64,000 nt of DNA, taken from Tubiluchus corallicola (Eukaryota; Priapulida; Priapulimorpha; Priapulimorphida; Tubiluchidae). This document shows positions 1-12,394 of the stretch, piece after piece. The notes under the pieces are model-generated. The model did no database searches and was not told the origin of the DNA. It saw only the letters and a program-made list of their open reading frames with translations. The stretch lies in NCBI GenBank assembly GCA_030141605.1, contig JAQGDQ010000632.1, positions 1-64,000 on the forward strand, given 5' to 3'. Both the position numbers and the translations under genes were made by a program. Numbering within the stretch: the stretch's first letter is position 1; every line of letters begins with the position of its first letter.

Positions 1-668
1 AAAGTCAACTATGTCTACTCAACATGTAAAGTCAACTATGTCAACTCAACGTGTAAAAGTCAACTATGTCTACTCAACATGTAAAGTGAACTATGTCAAC
101 TCAACATGTAAAGTCAACTATGTCAACTCAACATGTAAAAGTCAACTATGTCAACTCAACATGTAAAGTCAACTATGTCAACTCAACATGTAAAAGTCAA
201 CTATGTCAACTCAACATGTAAAAGTCAACTATGTCTACTCAACATGTAAAGTCAACTATGTCAACTCAACATGTAAAAGTCAACTATGTCTACTCAACAT
301 GTAAAGTGAACTATGTCAACTCAACATGTAAAGTCAACTATATCAACTCAACATGTAAAAGTCAACTATGTCAACTCAACATGTAAAGTCAACTATGTCA
401 ACTCAACATGTAAAAGTCAACTATGTCAACTCAACATGTAAAAGTCAACTATGTCTACTCAACATGTAAAGTCAACTATGTCAACTCAACGTGTAAAAGT
501 CAACTATGTCTACTCAACATGTAAAGTGAACTATGTCAACTCAACATGTAAAGTCAACTATATCAACTCAACATGTAAAAGTCAACTATGTCAACTCAAC
601 ATGTAAAGTCAACTATGTCAACTCAACATATAAAGTCAACTATGTCAACTCAACATGTAAAGCCAACT
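1..668. repeat. 27/28-bp minisatellite with 220-bp higher-order period
   Basis: About 24 tandem units of 27 or 28 bp, differing by three or four A's at the junction, with consensus around gtcaactatgtcaactcaa. The array begins before the window. Rare variants recur at a fixed distance: the gtgaac variant occurs near 87, 307 and 527, exactly 220 bp apart. The array is therefore built from 8-monomer super-units (four of 27 plus four of 28). An open frame running out of the array at 588-860 is a by-product of the repeat. Confidence 0.95.
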
Positions 669-1645
669 GGTCCAACTCTTTGGAATAAAATTAAAACAGA
701 AATTAAACAAGCTCAGTCTCTCTACAATAATAAAAGAAATTCAAAGATTACTTATTTTCGTGTTACTGAGCACAAACAATATTTTTTAAAGCAATATACT
801 ACGAAGTTACAAAGTGACAGCATTCCAATGAGACAAAACTTATTAGCACATATGATTTAATTTACTTTTGTATACCGCTATAGAGGACAGTTTTAGCTCT
901 ACTAACCCATCCAACCTGTTCTCGCATTCAACTTCCCTCTAACCATTAATACTTCCGGTCTTTCGTTTGCTTAACCTTTTCCATTCCTCTGTCAGAATGC
1001 ACAAAGTCCTCTTTAATTCTGGCAGGCAAACGAAATATTATTTAATATGTGAACTGTCTAGAAATTGAATATTTTGGGAGTAGACTTTGTAAAAGTATTT
1101 TGTTTGAAATGGAAATAAATATTACAATTACAATAACTATATACAAGGACGGAAAAGCAGTTCACGGCCCTCTGATGACCCAGCTACGTTGTTTTAGGTG
1201 CCCTTTCATCAAGTGCTTGCGTTGCCTTGGTGGCAACATCCACTTTGTATTTACTCCTCCACTTGAAAATGTTTAAGGAGAACATGATCATCATCAGCCA
1301 TTCACGTGACTTGCTGTGAGGTTAATTAAGGTTCTTCAAAGGATGAATGCAAGAAATGATTTTTCCAAGAAAATTTTGATGTAGCACTTAAACTCCATAT
1401 GAACCGCTAGTTTGAATATTATAACTTTACCCTTTCCTGACGTAATTTAGAGTTGCCACTGAGGAAAAAAGACATTTCAAGGAAGCCAAATATCAATTAC
1501 TTCCACTGACAAGCATGAAAAACTTAAACAAACACAATTCAACCAAACAAAAGCTCTCCAGACGTTTATTGGCTGGTGTACTCTGGCTTTAATATGAAAG
1601 AGCTTCTGCCAAGACGTTCAAAGACGTTTACAGATCAACTTCTTG
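669..1645. other. gene-free AT-rich stretch
   Basis: No protein similarity, RNA gene or strong repeat seen on either strand. Short open frames here (for example 1049-1276) have no recognisable domain. Confidence 0.5.
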
Positions 1646-3825
1646 ATGAGAATAAGCAAAAACCTTGAAGAACAATGCTTGGCTAAATGCTTAGTAAGCA
1701 GATCCTGGCTCTCACTTGAGTAAATATGATACACACGAGAATAAGCAAAAACCTTGAAGAACAATGCTTGGCAAAATGCTTAGGTAAGCACACCCTGACT
1801 CTCACTGAGTAAATATGATACACACGAGAATAAGCAAAAACCTTGAAGAACAATGCTTGGCTAAATGCTTAGGTAAGCTGACTCTGGCTCTCACTTGAGT
1901 AAATATGATACACACGAGAATAAGCAAAAACCTTGAAGAACAATGCTTGGCTAAATGCTTAGTAAGCAGATCCTGGCTCTCACTTGAGTAAATATGATAC
2001 ACACGAGAATAAGCAAAAACCTTGAAGAACAATGCTTGGCAAAATGCTTAGGTAAGCACACCCTGACTCTCACTGAGTAAATATGATACACACGAGAATA
2101 AGCAAAAACCTTGAAGAACAATGCTTGGCTAAATGCTTAGCTAAGCTGACTCTGGCTCTCACTTGAGTAAATATGATACACACGAGAATAAGCAAAAACC
2201 TTGAAGAACAATACTTGGCAAAATGCTTAGTAAGCACACCCTGGCTCTCACTTGAGTAAATATGATACACACGAGAATAAGCAAAAACCTTGAAGAACAA
2301 TGCTTGGCAAAATGCTTAGGTAAGCTGACCCTGACTCTCACTGAGTAAATATGATACACACGAGAATAAGCAAAAACCTTGAAGAACAATGCTTGGCTAA
2401 ATGCTTAGGTAAGCTGACCCTGGCTCTCACTTGAGTAAATATGATACACACGAGAATAAGCAAAAACCTTGAAGAACAATACTTGGCAAAATGCTTAGTA
2501 AGCACACCCTGGCTCTCACTTGAGTAAATATGATACACACGAGAATAAGCAAAAACCTTGAAGAACAATGCTTGGCAAAATGCTTAGGTAAGCTGACCCT
2601 GACTCTCACTTGAGTAAATATGATACACACGAGAATAAGCAAAAACCTTGAAGAACAATACTTGGCAAAATGCTTAGGTAAGCTGACCCTGACTCTCACT
2701 TGAGTAAATATGATACACACGAGAATAAGCAAAAACCTTGAAGAACAATACTTGGCTAAATGCTTAGGTAAGCTGACCCTGGCTCTCACTGAGTAAATAT
2801 GATACACACGAGAATAAGCAAAAACCTTGAAGAACAATGCTTGGCAAAATGCTTAGTAAGCACACCCTGGCTCTCACTTGAGTAAATATGATACACACGA
2901 GAATAAGCAAAAACCCTGAAGAACAATACTTGGCTAAATGCTTAGGTAAGCACACCCTGGCTCTCACTTGAGTAAATATGATACACACGAGAATAAGCAA
3001 AAACCCTGAAGAACAATGCTTGGCAAAATGCTTAGGTAAGCTGACCCTGACTCTCACTGAGTAAATATGATACACACGAGAATAAGCAAAAACCTTGAAG
3101 AACAATACTTGGCAAAATGCTTAGTAAGCACACCCTGACTCTCACTGAGTAAATATGATACACACGAGAATAAGCAAAAACCCTGAAGAACAATGCTTGG
3201 CAAAATGCTTAGGTAAGCTGACCCTGACTCTCACTGAGTAAATATGATACACACGAGAATAAGCAAAAACCTTGAAGAACAATGCTTGGCAAAATGCTTA
3301 GTAAGCACACCCTGGCTCTCACTTGAGTAAATATGATACACACGAGAATAAGCAAAAACCCTGAAGAACAATACTTGGCTAAATGCTTAGTAAGCACACC
3401 CTGGCTCTCACTTGAGTAAATATGATACACACGAGAATAAGCAAAAACCCTGAAGAACAATACTTGGCTAAATGCTTAGTAAGCACACCCTGGCTCTCAC
3501 TTGAGTAAATATGATACACACGAGAATAAGCAAAAACCCTGAAGAACAATACTTGGCTAAATGCTTAGTAAGCACACCCTGGCTCTCACTTGAGTAAATA
3601 TGATACACACGAGAATAAGCAAAAACCCTGAAGAACAATACTTGGCTAAATGCTTAGTAAGCACACTCTGACTCTCACTGAGTAAATATGATACACACGA
3701 GAATAAGCAAAAACCCTGAAGAACAATACTTGGCTAAATGCTTAGTAAGCACAACTTGACTCTCACTGAGTAAATATGATACACCCGAGAATAAGCAAAA
3801 ACTGTGAAAAACAATGCTTGGCTAA
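1646..3825. repeat. 89-bp satellite-like tandem array, about 24 copies
   Basis: Units of 88-90 bp contain a constant core, taaatatgatacacacgaga, followed by aagcaaaaacc and a variable segment. Core starts at 1721, 1810, 1900, 1989 and 2078 give steps of 89, 90, 89 and 89. Variants of the variable segment (gcagatcctggc, gcacaccctgac, gctgactctggc) recur every three units in the left part, a 268-bp higher-order pattern. The many minus-strand open frames across the array arise because the unit lacks minus-strand stops and is not a multiple of three; they are not genes. Confidence 0.95.
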
Positions 3826-4051
3826 ATGCATCCATCCATCCATCCATCCATCCATCCATCCATCCATCCATCCATCCATCCATCCATCCATCCATCCATC
3901 CATCCATGCATGCATGCATGCATGCATGCATGCATGCATGCATACATACATACATACATACATACATACATACATACATACATACATACATACATACATA
4001 CATACATACATACATACATACATACATACATACATACATACATACATACAT

Positions 4052-4086
<35 letters not shown>

Positions 4087-4200
4087 GCCAGACAGAGAGT
4101 GAGAAAGGAAAAACGAGAGAGAGAGAGAGATGGGAAGAGAAGGAGATGCAAAGAGAGAGAGAGAGAAAAAAAGAAAAGAAAAGAAATAGAGAGTATGAAA
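3826..4200. repeat. compound tetranucleotide array CATC-CATG-CATA-CAGA, then GA-rich
   Basis: Four tetranucleotide blocks follow one another in the same 4-base register: CATC to about 3906, CATG to about 3942, CATA to about 4053 and CAGA to about 4088. Each differs from the next by one base. A GA-rich degenerate tail reaches about 4200. It abuts the end of the 89-bp array directly. Confidence 0.97.
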
Positions 4201-5263
4201 GAATGTTGAAAAGAAAACAGGGAAGAAACAACAGAACAAAAACAGGCAAGATATGCACATGACAGGATTACAAGTTTAGCTATAGCTGCGGGATAGAGGA
4301 AAATCTATCCCTCGAAGGAGAGCAGCTTCAAGGCACCGCTTTAATTACTGTTTATTCCAGCATCTCATATTTGCCCAGTCTGTTGGCATTGAGAAAAGTA
4401 GCCGCGGGACAGTTTACTTAAAGGAAAGCGTCACTTTCCGATGTTTGAATAATCGCCGGTCATCTTCGAATCTCGCCGCACGCAGACGTCAGCCATCTTG
4501 TTCCATTTTTATTTGAATGCAACGCAAACACGCACTATTTGAGTACATTAGATAAAAATTTAGTAAATTTAATCAAATGCCTTTCGGGCAAGAAGCAGTA
4601 TGGTTATATACACTAACTAGAAACTCCCAACGCGTGTGCGTCGTGTTTTTCCTCTAAACTAACCCAACCAGTCAACAAACGAAAGGTAACACAAAATGGG
4701 AAGGTGCAGGTCTTAGAAGGAGTGCTGTTCGGCATTCTGCAATATTCAGAAGTATAACCTGCATAACGTAGGTGGTTATGACGGGACCGGAACCCGCTTA
4801 ATAACGCTAGTCTTCTTGGTCGAGAAAGTGAACAGGCATCACATGTTCAGATGTAATGTACGCTGCTGTTGGAAGTAAATAACTAGGACCAGTACAGCGA
4901 ATGGAAGCACCCTAAGTGAGTACTGAACTCGTTGGTCATCCACCTGTTCACTGACTAGTCTAGGCAATGTTTAACTTCGGTTGGTAAGCATACACCGTAA
5001 GCAACGTGCTATTCCTCTTAGTTATCAATTCCTCGCTCTAGATGTGTTTGAGATCACGAAAGGAAAAACACAGGCCCACGGGCCACAGCACAGATATTAC
5101 AGTGCTCAGCTGCATTTGCACGAAAAAACCAGCTAAACGAAGAAAAACTCGAAATCGAATCGATTTTTCATTTTTCGAACTTGAACCGAATAGAATTGAA
5201 TTTGCTCATTTACGTCGAGTAAAGTCAAAGGTTTCTGAGGACTCATTTTCGTTTTTTATTACT
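4201..5263. other. unique gene-free stretch with a small GC-richer patch
   Basis: No gene seen. The patch at 4440-4510 is richer in CG dinucleotides and, on the minus strand, carries an aagatggctg motif (YY1-like) next to tgacgt. It could be promoter-like or part of an unrecognised repeat. Direction and function are unproven. Confidence 0.3.
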
Positions 5264-5673
5264 AGTACTTCGTGTACAACACCGAAACGTGGGGTATGAC
5301 TGCAACTCGTGAAACACAAACAGATGTGTCCCATAGAGGTCTACCCAGAAAAATTTTACAAATAAAATGGCCATACATCATTTCAAATCAGCAGCTGTAT
5401 ATCAGAACCAAAGAATATTGGAGTACTAAAATCAGAATCAGAAGGCCAAGATGGATAGGGCACTTAATGAGATTGCCAGAAACAGCACCAGCATTAAACA
5501 AAGCACTGAAACTTATTAAACCACCTGCAGGCAAACAAAAAATAACTTGGAAATCAAGAATTAATAAAGATTTGCAACAGCTGAGACTAAACCTAACAAT
5601 AGCGCCACAGGAGTTGAAGATTTTAGCTGCAGACAGAAAACAGTGCGGTGTTCTAATAAATGATAGAGGCTGA
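5264..5673 (+). pseudogene. LINE reverse-transcriptase C-terminal relic
   Basis: The open frame to 5673 shows the typical tail of a non-LTR reverse transcriptase: NTETWG, a RKILQIKW block, RPRWIGHLMRLP, and a Lys/Pro-rich QKITWKSRI segment before the stop. The catalytic YxDD region is absent and the frame is open only from about 5272, so this is a 5'-truncated, dead copy. Clade is not certain. Confidence 0.75.
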
Positions 5674-6883
5674 ATGTCTACAAAAGATGGTTAGAGCAAC
5701 AGAAAAGGAAGAATTAAAGCACTCTTAGAACGTCCAAACTAGTGACATGACAGTGGTAAAAACTGATGAAACCAGGTAGTCATCGTGCTCAGATTAATCG
5801 TGAACAGCAAGCAGAACTAAGTCGTTAACTCGGGGTAAGAATCCATCAGACAGTACAGAATAAGAGAACTTGTAAAAGAGTGTAAGTGAAAAAAGTTACA
5901 AAACTTCATACTGTCTTCCCTAAAAGCCAAACGAAACGTGCATTCCCCCCCCCCCAGCAAAAATCAAATATGGAAAACCGCAGTACAAAAAAAACAATGT
6001 ACACAAAACATCAAGGCCACTGGACCTTCTTATAAGACGAACAATGTCATATGGCCTTCATGTTCTTCACATTACAGGTGAGTTTGTGTCAATATGTCAC
6101 CTCTAGTATGCGGCCTAGCCCTTTGTTTATTTTTCTGTATTTGGCCCTCAGTAAAAAACTTTGGACACCCTTATCATATGCCGTCTTAACGCATATCTGA
6201 AAACACTAAGTCTCTAATGAAGCACATACATCAGCACGTCTGACTATGATCATTTAGATACAGCATTGTATGGCATGCTATTATTCTGTTGTTCATCCTG
6301 GCAAACCATGTGCAGTGAACTGAAATATTCAATTTTTGCATGAAGACGCAACGAAGGGATATAAACGTATAAAACTTAACGTTACGTCACAAGTTTTACA
6401 GCTTTAACGAGCACATTCAGCGTCACGGTGTTTTCTACTGTGCACAGTTAAGGGAACAATTTACAGCAAATTAAAGCATAATTTCACTGCCGTTGATTCT
6501 CTTGTTGCCGCCCAAAATTGGATTACAGGCATTTCTGCAACAGAAGCTGGTAAATTAAAGGCAACACTCTGCTATTTGTTTGTTGCCTAGCGACCGGTAG
6601 GTGAAGTATATAATTATCATTGAGAGAAAACAGGTAAATGTTTCAAAGTTGGGTTTTTTCCAAAAGATCAATTCTGCGAGAACTTGTACTACGTTTTTCA
6701 TGAATAAGTGCAAACGCGATGATTCAATATCCAGCATGAAACACAAACCAAATAATGGTTAATCGAGCTTTAAATCCCATTACTGGGAGTCGAACTCAGG
6801 TCTTTCTTTATTGAAAATAGGAATTGAGCACAAATCCTTCTGAACTGCTGCAGTCAAACGTTCTGATTTGAAAAGGTCCTGGC
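5674..6883. other. gene-free stretch
   Basis: Contains a C-run at 5946-5955 and AT-rich unique sequence. No convincing gene. A ggagtcgaactc string near 6788 resembles a tRNA B box on the minus strand, but no tRNA fold is apparent. Confidence 0.4.
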
Positions 6884-7937
6884 TTCAAGTCTTGAGCTAA
6901 GGAACTTTTGTCAACCCAATCATTAGAACTCTTCTAGGCATAACTTACTTTGCCTCAAGTCTTGAGCTAAGGAACTTTTGTCAACCCCATCATTAGAACT
7001 CTTCTAGGCATAACTTACTTTGCCTCAAGTCTTGAGCTAAGGAACTTTTGTCAACCCCATCATTAGAAGTCTTCTAGGCATAACCTACTTTGCCTCAAGT
7101 CTTGAGCTAAGGAACTTTTGTTAACCCCATCATTAGAACTCTTCCAGGCATAACCTACTTTGCCTCAAGTCTTGAATTAAGGAACTTTTGTCAACCCAAT
7201 CATTAGAACTCTTCCAGGCATAACCTACTTTGCCTCAAGTCTTGAGCTAAGGAACTTTTGTCAACCCAATCATTAGAACTCTTCTAGGCATAACCTACTT
7301 TGCCTCAAGTCTTGAATTAAGGAACTTTTGTTAACCCAATCATTAGAACTCTTCCAGGCATAACCTACTTTGCCTCAAGTCTTGAGCTAAGGAACTTTTG
7401 TTAACCCCATCATTAGAAGTCTTCTAGGCATAACCTACTTTGCCTCTAGTCTTGAGTCAAGGAACTTTTGTCAACCCAGTCATTAGAACTCTTCCAGGTA
7501 TAACCTACTTTGCCTCAAGTCTTGAGCTAAGGAACTTTTGTCAACCCAATCATTAGAACTCTCTTACGCATAACTTACTTTGCCTCAAGTCTTGAATTAA
7601 GGAACTTTTGTCAACCCAATCATTAGAACTCTTCTAGGCATAACTTACTTTGCCTCAAGTCTTGAGCTAAGGAACTTTTGTCAACCCAATCATTAGAACT
7701 CTTCTAGGCATAACCTACTTTGCTTCAAGTCTTGAGTCAAGGAACTTTTGTCAACCCAATCATTAGAACTCTTCCAGGCATAACTTACTTTGCCTCAAGT
7801 CTTGAGTCAAGGATCTTTTGTCAACCCCATCATTAGAACTCTTCCAGGCATGACTTACTTTGCCTCAAGTCTTGAGTCAAGGATCTTTTGTCAACCCAAT
7901 CATTAGAACTCTTCTAGGCATAACTTACTTTGCCTCA
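6884..7937. repeat. 70-bp tandem array, 15 copies in perfect register
   Basis: The marker ggaacttttg (ggatcttttg in the last two units) starts at 6901 and every 70 bp thereafter to 7881, 15 units without a single length change. Substitutions at a few positions (agctaa/aattaa/agtcaa; cttctagg/cttccagg) are shuffled among units. Confidence 0.97.
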
Positions 7938-8114
7938 GCTGGGAGCTGGAAGGGCAATTAGCCTGGCACCACTTTTGATCTGTTGTATTGAAGAAACATC
8001 AATTCTGCTGGGAAAGCCAAAGGATACAACACGCCTGACTATGTTTTTTTACGAAAACACAGCTGACTTTCTGGCAATTTGACAAAAGTTGTGTTCTTTT
8101 AAGAGACGGGCTAA

Positions 8115-8265
8115 GAGGCAATCTCGATCACGGTGCGCAGACATTTCGACACAGACATTTGGACACAAGGCTATTTCGACACACACAGGTAATTCGGACA
8201 CGAGATTATTTCGACACAGGCAATTTAATACACAAGGTGATTTGAACACATAGATCTCATTAACA
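8115..8265. repeat. degenerate short tandem repeat (ttcgacac-type, about 17 bp)
   Basis: Recurring phrases such as atttcgacac, atttggacac, atttcgacac, attcggacac and atttcgacac occur about every 16-18 bp. Divergent units; no gene. Confidence 0.6.
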
Positions 8266-8269
8266 TTTG

Positions 8270-10282
8270 CATATCACATATTGTCACAAGTAACACAAAC
8301 TCTCTAGCTGTGCCACTTCTCCCTGGTACAAATCATCTTTCCATTGCCAAAGCTAACTGACAATAGAAATTCAAGCAGTACACCCAAATGCCTATTATAG
8401 GCTATTTTTAAAGTAAGTGACATTAGTATGTATGAATATAAGGTAGAAATAACTGTACAAATAAGTCATTTATTATATTATTACTGCTCAAGCACCTTGA
8501 AGCACCTAAACGTGTCTCATTTAAGTCAAGATGATATTAGTCAGTAGCAATTATAGTTAAAAACATGGAGGTGTGTGTAGTAAGTACATTTTTAGCAATG
8601 TAATCAATATGCCTTCAGTTAAGTGAAACGCGGGTTTAACACATGCACAAGAACTAAACAACTGTCTATTCATGCAAAAAACATTTAGACACGAAGTGAG
8701 ATCATTTTTTACGATTTGGCGGAAAATTAGTCTTAACCAAAATCGTCTCGTGCACACTGGCAGCATGTCGAAAATTCTGGGTAAAAATGAATAAGGCACG
8801 TTTGATTGAAGAGCTCTTACCAAGTTTAATCAGTGAAAATGCTTTTTCCAGAAAAAACGTTAGCATTAGCCCACCACAAAACTAGATACGAAATACCTGT
8901 CGAGTAAGTGGAAAGTTCCACTCAAACTCAGCAAACGTGACTTATTAAATACATACACCTCATGGTTGCAGCATTGATGACGAACTTTCAAGATTTCCCA
9001 TATTGACGCTAAACTAGTAATTAGCATGGAGACTGCGGGCGTATAGATACGACATCCGCAATGGTTTATGATTGTGAATAAGCGAGCGGGTCGTATTTTA
9101 ATGCACAATTTCCGTAATTCACTCGAATTTTTAGTTGTTTGTGCAAAAAGTTTACCCAATTTCAAACACGATCTTTTTGTTCTGCCATAATATGATTTGG
9201 GTTTGGTGAATGAGGGTTGCTGTGGTGGGTGTGATATAATGGGGTATGTGGTGTGGGTGGTGGTGTTGTGAGCACTATTGTTGTGCGTTTACAACCAAAA
9301 TTCTTCTGCGAACTTTAGCTGGTAATTATTACTGTCTAATGATTATAAATCCTAGCTTCATGCAAAAAAGTTTTATTTTTTTAATAATGGGTTACATTGG
9401 CAAGCATAATTTTTGCCTGCAATTCTGCGCATACCCGGATTTCCAAAGTTCACATAAATCCGCGGATTTCCACACTTGCGGATAAATCAGAAAGTGGTAT
9501 CCGCTCATCTCTGCTGATTAGTGATTAGAGCACAGTACAAACGCTGTTATTTTCCAAAAAGACATCTGCAAATCAATTGGCAATGACATAAACACACGAA
9601 GCTGATTTCATCAGCCGTTCCTTTGATGCAGTTCTTTCAACAGTTGAAAACGTTTTCACGACGTCAGTCAATCCATTTCGGTCATAAAATGTGGGACGAT
9701 ATCTCCGGATCCGTGCTTTTTGTAAAGTGAATACGTAAAACCGGTCACATAAAACGCGCATCAAAAGACAATCATGCGTCTTGGTATTGAATACCGAAAA
9801 TGGGGTCAAAATGGAAACCGTCATTGATAGTCTTTTTGAGATAAATGATTGGAACATTTAAACAATTTAAAACAACCAAAGATAGGAGCTCCCATTCCTT
9901 TATTTCCTCACGTAAGCTTGATTACAAGGAAACAAAGTGAAGGATAAGAAAGAATGACTCGGAAAGGAATTCATGAATGCAAATACTGGTAAAATTTGTT
10001 AAACTAAACTGATGCAAGTCATAGAAACACACAAGGGAGTCGTCGCTAGGAGACCTGGATTAATCAACGCCAACGGCAAAGGCAAACCATGTCTTATAAT
10101 ATGACAGTTTGTGAGAAGCAAATCGAACTGTGCCGGCTGATCCAATGGCCCAAGATATTTTCGCCACCTTTTCAAATTCTGTCAAAACCATTATCAATAA
10201 AACACTAATTATTACCGACAAAACACTACTGACCTGGTGTCTTCTATATCAAATGGCAAAATTTATTCTCCCCCTTCTTCAG
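8270..10282. other. gene-free stretch
   Basis: No protein, RNA or strong repeat signal. A G/T-rich segment lies at 9200-9280. The longest open frames (99 and 94 codons, minus strand) show no recognisable domain or codon bias. Confidence 0.4.
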
Positions 10283-10708
10283 TTAAAGGAAAACTGGACC
10301 CAATCTTAAACTATAGCTCAAAACGATTTATCCTATAATATCTTGAAAGGAAACATGCTATTTTTTCAAGAATAACTTACACACAAAGAATGATTACCTC
10401 AGAAACGCAATTTTGCGTTCAAGCGGTTAGTTCCGCGAGGTAAATTTGTCGAGTTTTGTATATCACAGTAAATGTTGTATAGCAACACTCTAACTTCAAT
10501 TGTCGTTTTCGTGGAATGTTTGTGCCGTTGAAAATTATGTTCACTTGTGACGTCATTACTAGTTGGGCTCGCCCGCCACTGATTAATTTTTTACCTATTC
10601 ATTAATTATCATAAACGCTTTGGCATTATTATAGGTGACAAATTATATACTTTTTACCGTACTTCAAAATGTAGGTAGGATATGAAAAATCATCCCGCTT
10701 TATTTTAA
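10283..10708 (+). mobile_element. TTAA-ended MITE family alpha, copy A
   Basis: Shares long collinear similarity with 21457-22051 and, inverted, with 53121-53727. Shared blocks include ccaatcttaaact at the left end, tgaaaggaaacat, gttgaaaattat followed by a gtgacgtcatt-like block, ttgggctcgc, and tactttttacc near the right end. Both ends begin with TTAA, and the termini are imperfect inverted repeats (ttaaaggaaaactgga against ttaaaataaagcggga read from the other end). No coding capacity, so non-autonomous. Confidence 0.75.
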
Positions 10709-11070
10709 ATGCTACACAATAACAATAATATTCAATTCAAGTTTTTATTGTGTCATCTTTTCAAATTCTGTCCTATTTCCGGCAAAACGCCGGCCCGGAA
10801 CACGACTGTTCAGAGAAATGACTGTAATGATCAGAAAAATGAATTGGGACTCTTAATCAGAGCGACCTGGAAAATCAATTAAAAGCGTGCTCCCAACACG
10901 AAGCAGTCGTGCGTAACATACGGAACTCAGAAAACGCTTTAGCGACGAAAACCGGACAGGAAGACACATGGAAGTGAAGCAGTTTCTTGCATGTTACATT
11001 TAAATTAAGGTATTCGCTATAAATTTTGCACATTTCTTCGCATGCACGAATAAATCAAGTTAACATACGG

Positions 11071-11814
11071 CCACGGAAGAACGAAAAGACATGCAATTTT
11101 CTACATCAGTTTATTAACCCGCACACGGCAGTCTGGAATCTGCACGTAGTAATAGAGACAATGCTGGCTCGCATTTGCACTTTAAGTTAAAGGGGAACAA
11201 TAGGGAATTTTAAACAATATACCAAAGAACTTTCCATGCAAAGTTGTATTACTTTGCCACGGAAGAACGAAAAGACATGCAATTTTCTACATCAGTTTAT
11301 TAACCCGCACACGGCAGTCTGGAATCTGCACGTAGTAATAGAGACAATGCTGGCTCGCATTTGCACTTTAAGTTAAAGGGGAACAATAGGGAATTTTAAA
11401 CAATATACCAAAGAACTTTCCATGCAAAGTTGTATTACTTTGCCACGGAAGAACGAAAAGACATGCAATTTTCTACATCAGCTTATTAACCCGCACACGG
11501 CAGTCTGGAATCTGCACGTAGTAATAGAGACAATGCTGGCTCGCATTTGCACTTTAAGTTAAAGGGGAACAATAGGGAATTTTAAACAATATACCAAAGA
11601 ACTTTCCATGCAAAGTTGTATTACTTTGCCACGGAAGAACGAAAAGACATGCAATTTTCTACATCAGTTTATTAACCCGCACACGGCAGTCTGGAATCTG
11701 CACGTAGTAATAGAGACAATGCTGGCTCGCATTTGCACTTTAAGTTAAAGGGGAACAATAGGGAATTTTAAACCATATACCAAAGAACTTTCCATGCAAA
11801 GTTGTATTACTTTG
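11071..11814. repeat. 186-bp tandem repeat, 4 near-identical units
   Basis: ccacggaagaacg starts at 11071, 11257, 11443 and 11629, giving exactly 186-bp units. Only single-base differences are seen (cagttt/cagctt in unit 3; caatat/ccatat in unit 4). The last 70-80 bp of each unit equal the left end of the adjoining family-beta element, so the unit spans the insertion boundary. Confidence 0.97.
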
Positions 11815-12226
11815 CAATACGCGCTTACATGATTCAAAGAGTTATGTAATTGGAAAAGAAATTTCCTTCTAATGTAAAATATTCACGCTGCCTGGTAAAA
11901 CGGTTATTGTATCGCCATCCCAGTGTGCACCACTTGTTCACCTAAAAGATACTGTTGATCTTATTTGACAACATAAGGTAAATTAAATTTTTGTTTAGTT
12001 AGCGAAGAGTGCGCTACGGAGTTTCTGATTAATTTTTCAAATCTAAGCAATATTATCAAAATTTGTTTCAAAGGACTAGCCGTTAAAGTGGCTGCGCATA
12101 ACGGTCATCATTGAAGTTTTAATTTACAAGTTTTATACAGCATTAAGACAGCATGTAAGTGACATAAAATTTCAAGGCGAATTAATTAAGGTTTATTTAC
12201 GAAGGGTGTTTCTTGTACTTTGAAGG
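11745..12226 (+). mobile_element. MITE-like family beta, copy 1
   Basis: Collinear with 12395-12887: shared blocks include gcaaa(g/t)(t/c)tgtattact, ttaatttt(t)caa, tatcaaaa(a/c)ttgtttcaa, tggctgcgc(a/c)taacggtca and ttttatacagc. The left end starts ttaaaggggaacaata; the right end read inward gives a similar ttcaaagtacaagaaa. No open reading frame. Confidence 0.65.
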
Positions 12227-12394
12227 ACAAGAAAAGAGGCACCTGAAGCAAGTTTCAGAAAAATCGCCTTAAAAAATTATACTACTTTACAGGAATTCTA
12301 TGCGTACTCGCGTTGAAAGGAATTTTCGTTTGTTTTCATTTTAAATCTCCCGCAGTATTGTGCCGACCGCGCCATTACCTGACGTCACTACGCC

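Noticed and set aside
588-860. 90-codon plus-strand frame starting in the minisatellite
   Set aside because: The first third is repeat-encoded; the remainder has no recognised domain and no splice context.
1802-3460. Several minus-strand frames with repeated [16 protein letters not shown]
   Set aside because: They are translations of the 89-bp array; the frame changes with each unit and there is no independent evidence of coding.
3734-4262. Six overlapping frames with HPSI, HTYI, CMYV or DGWM repeats
   Set aside because: Pure tetranucleotide microsatellite read in all frames of both strands.
6780-6800. tRNA B-box-like ggagtcgaactc
   Set aside because: No A box at proper distance and no cloverleaf that I can fold.
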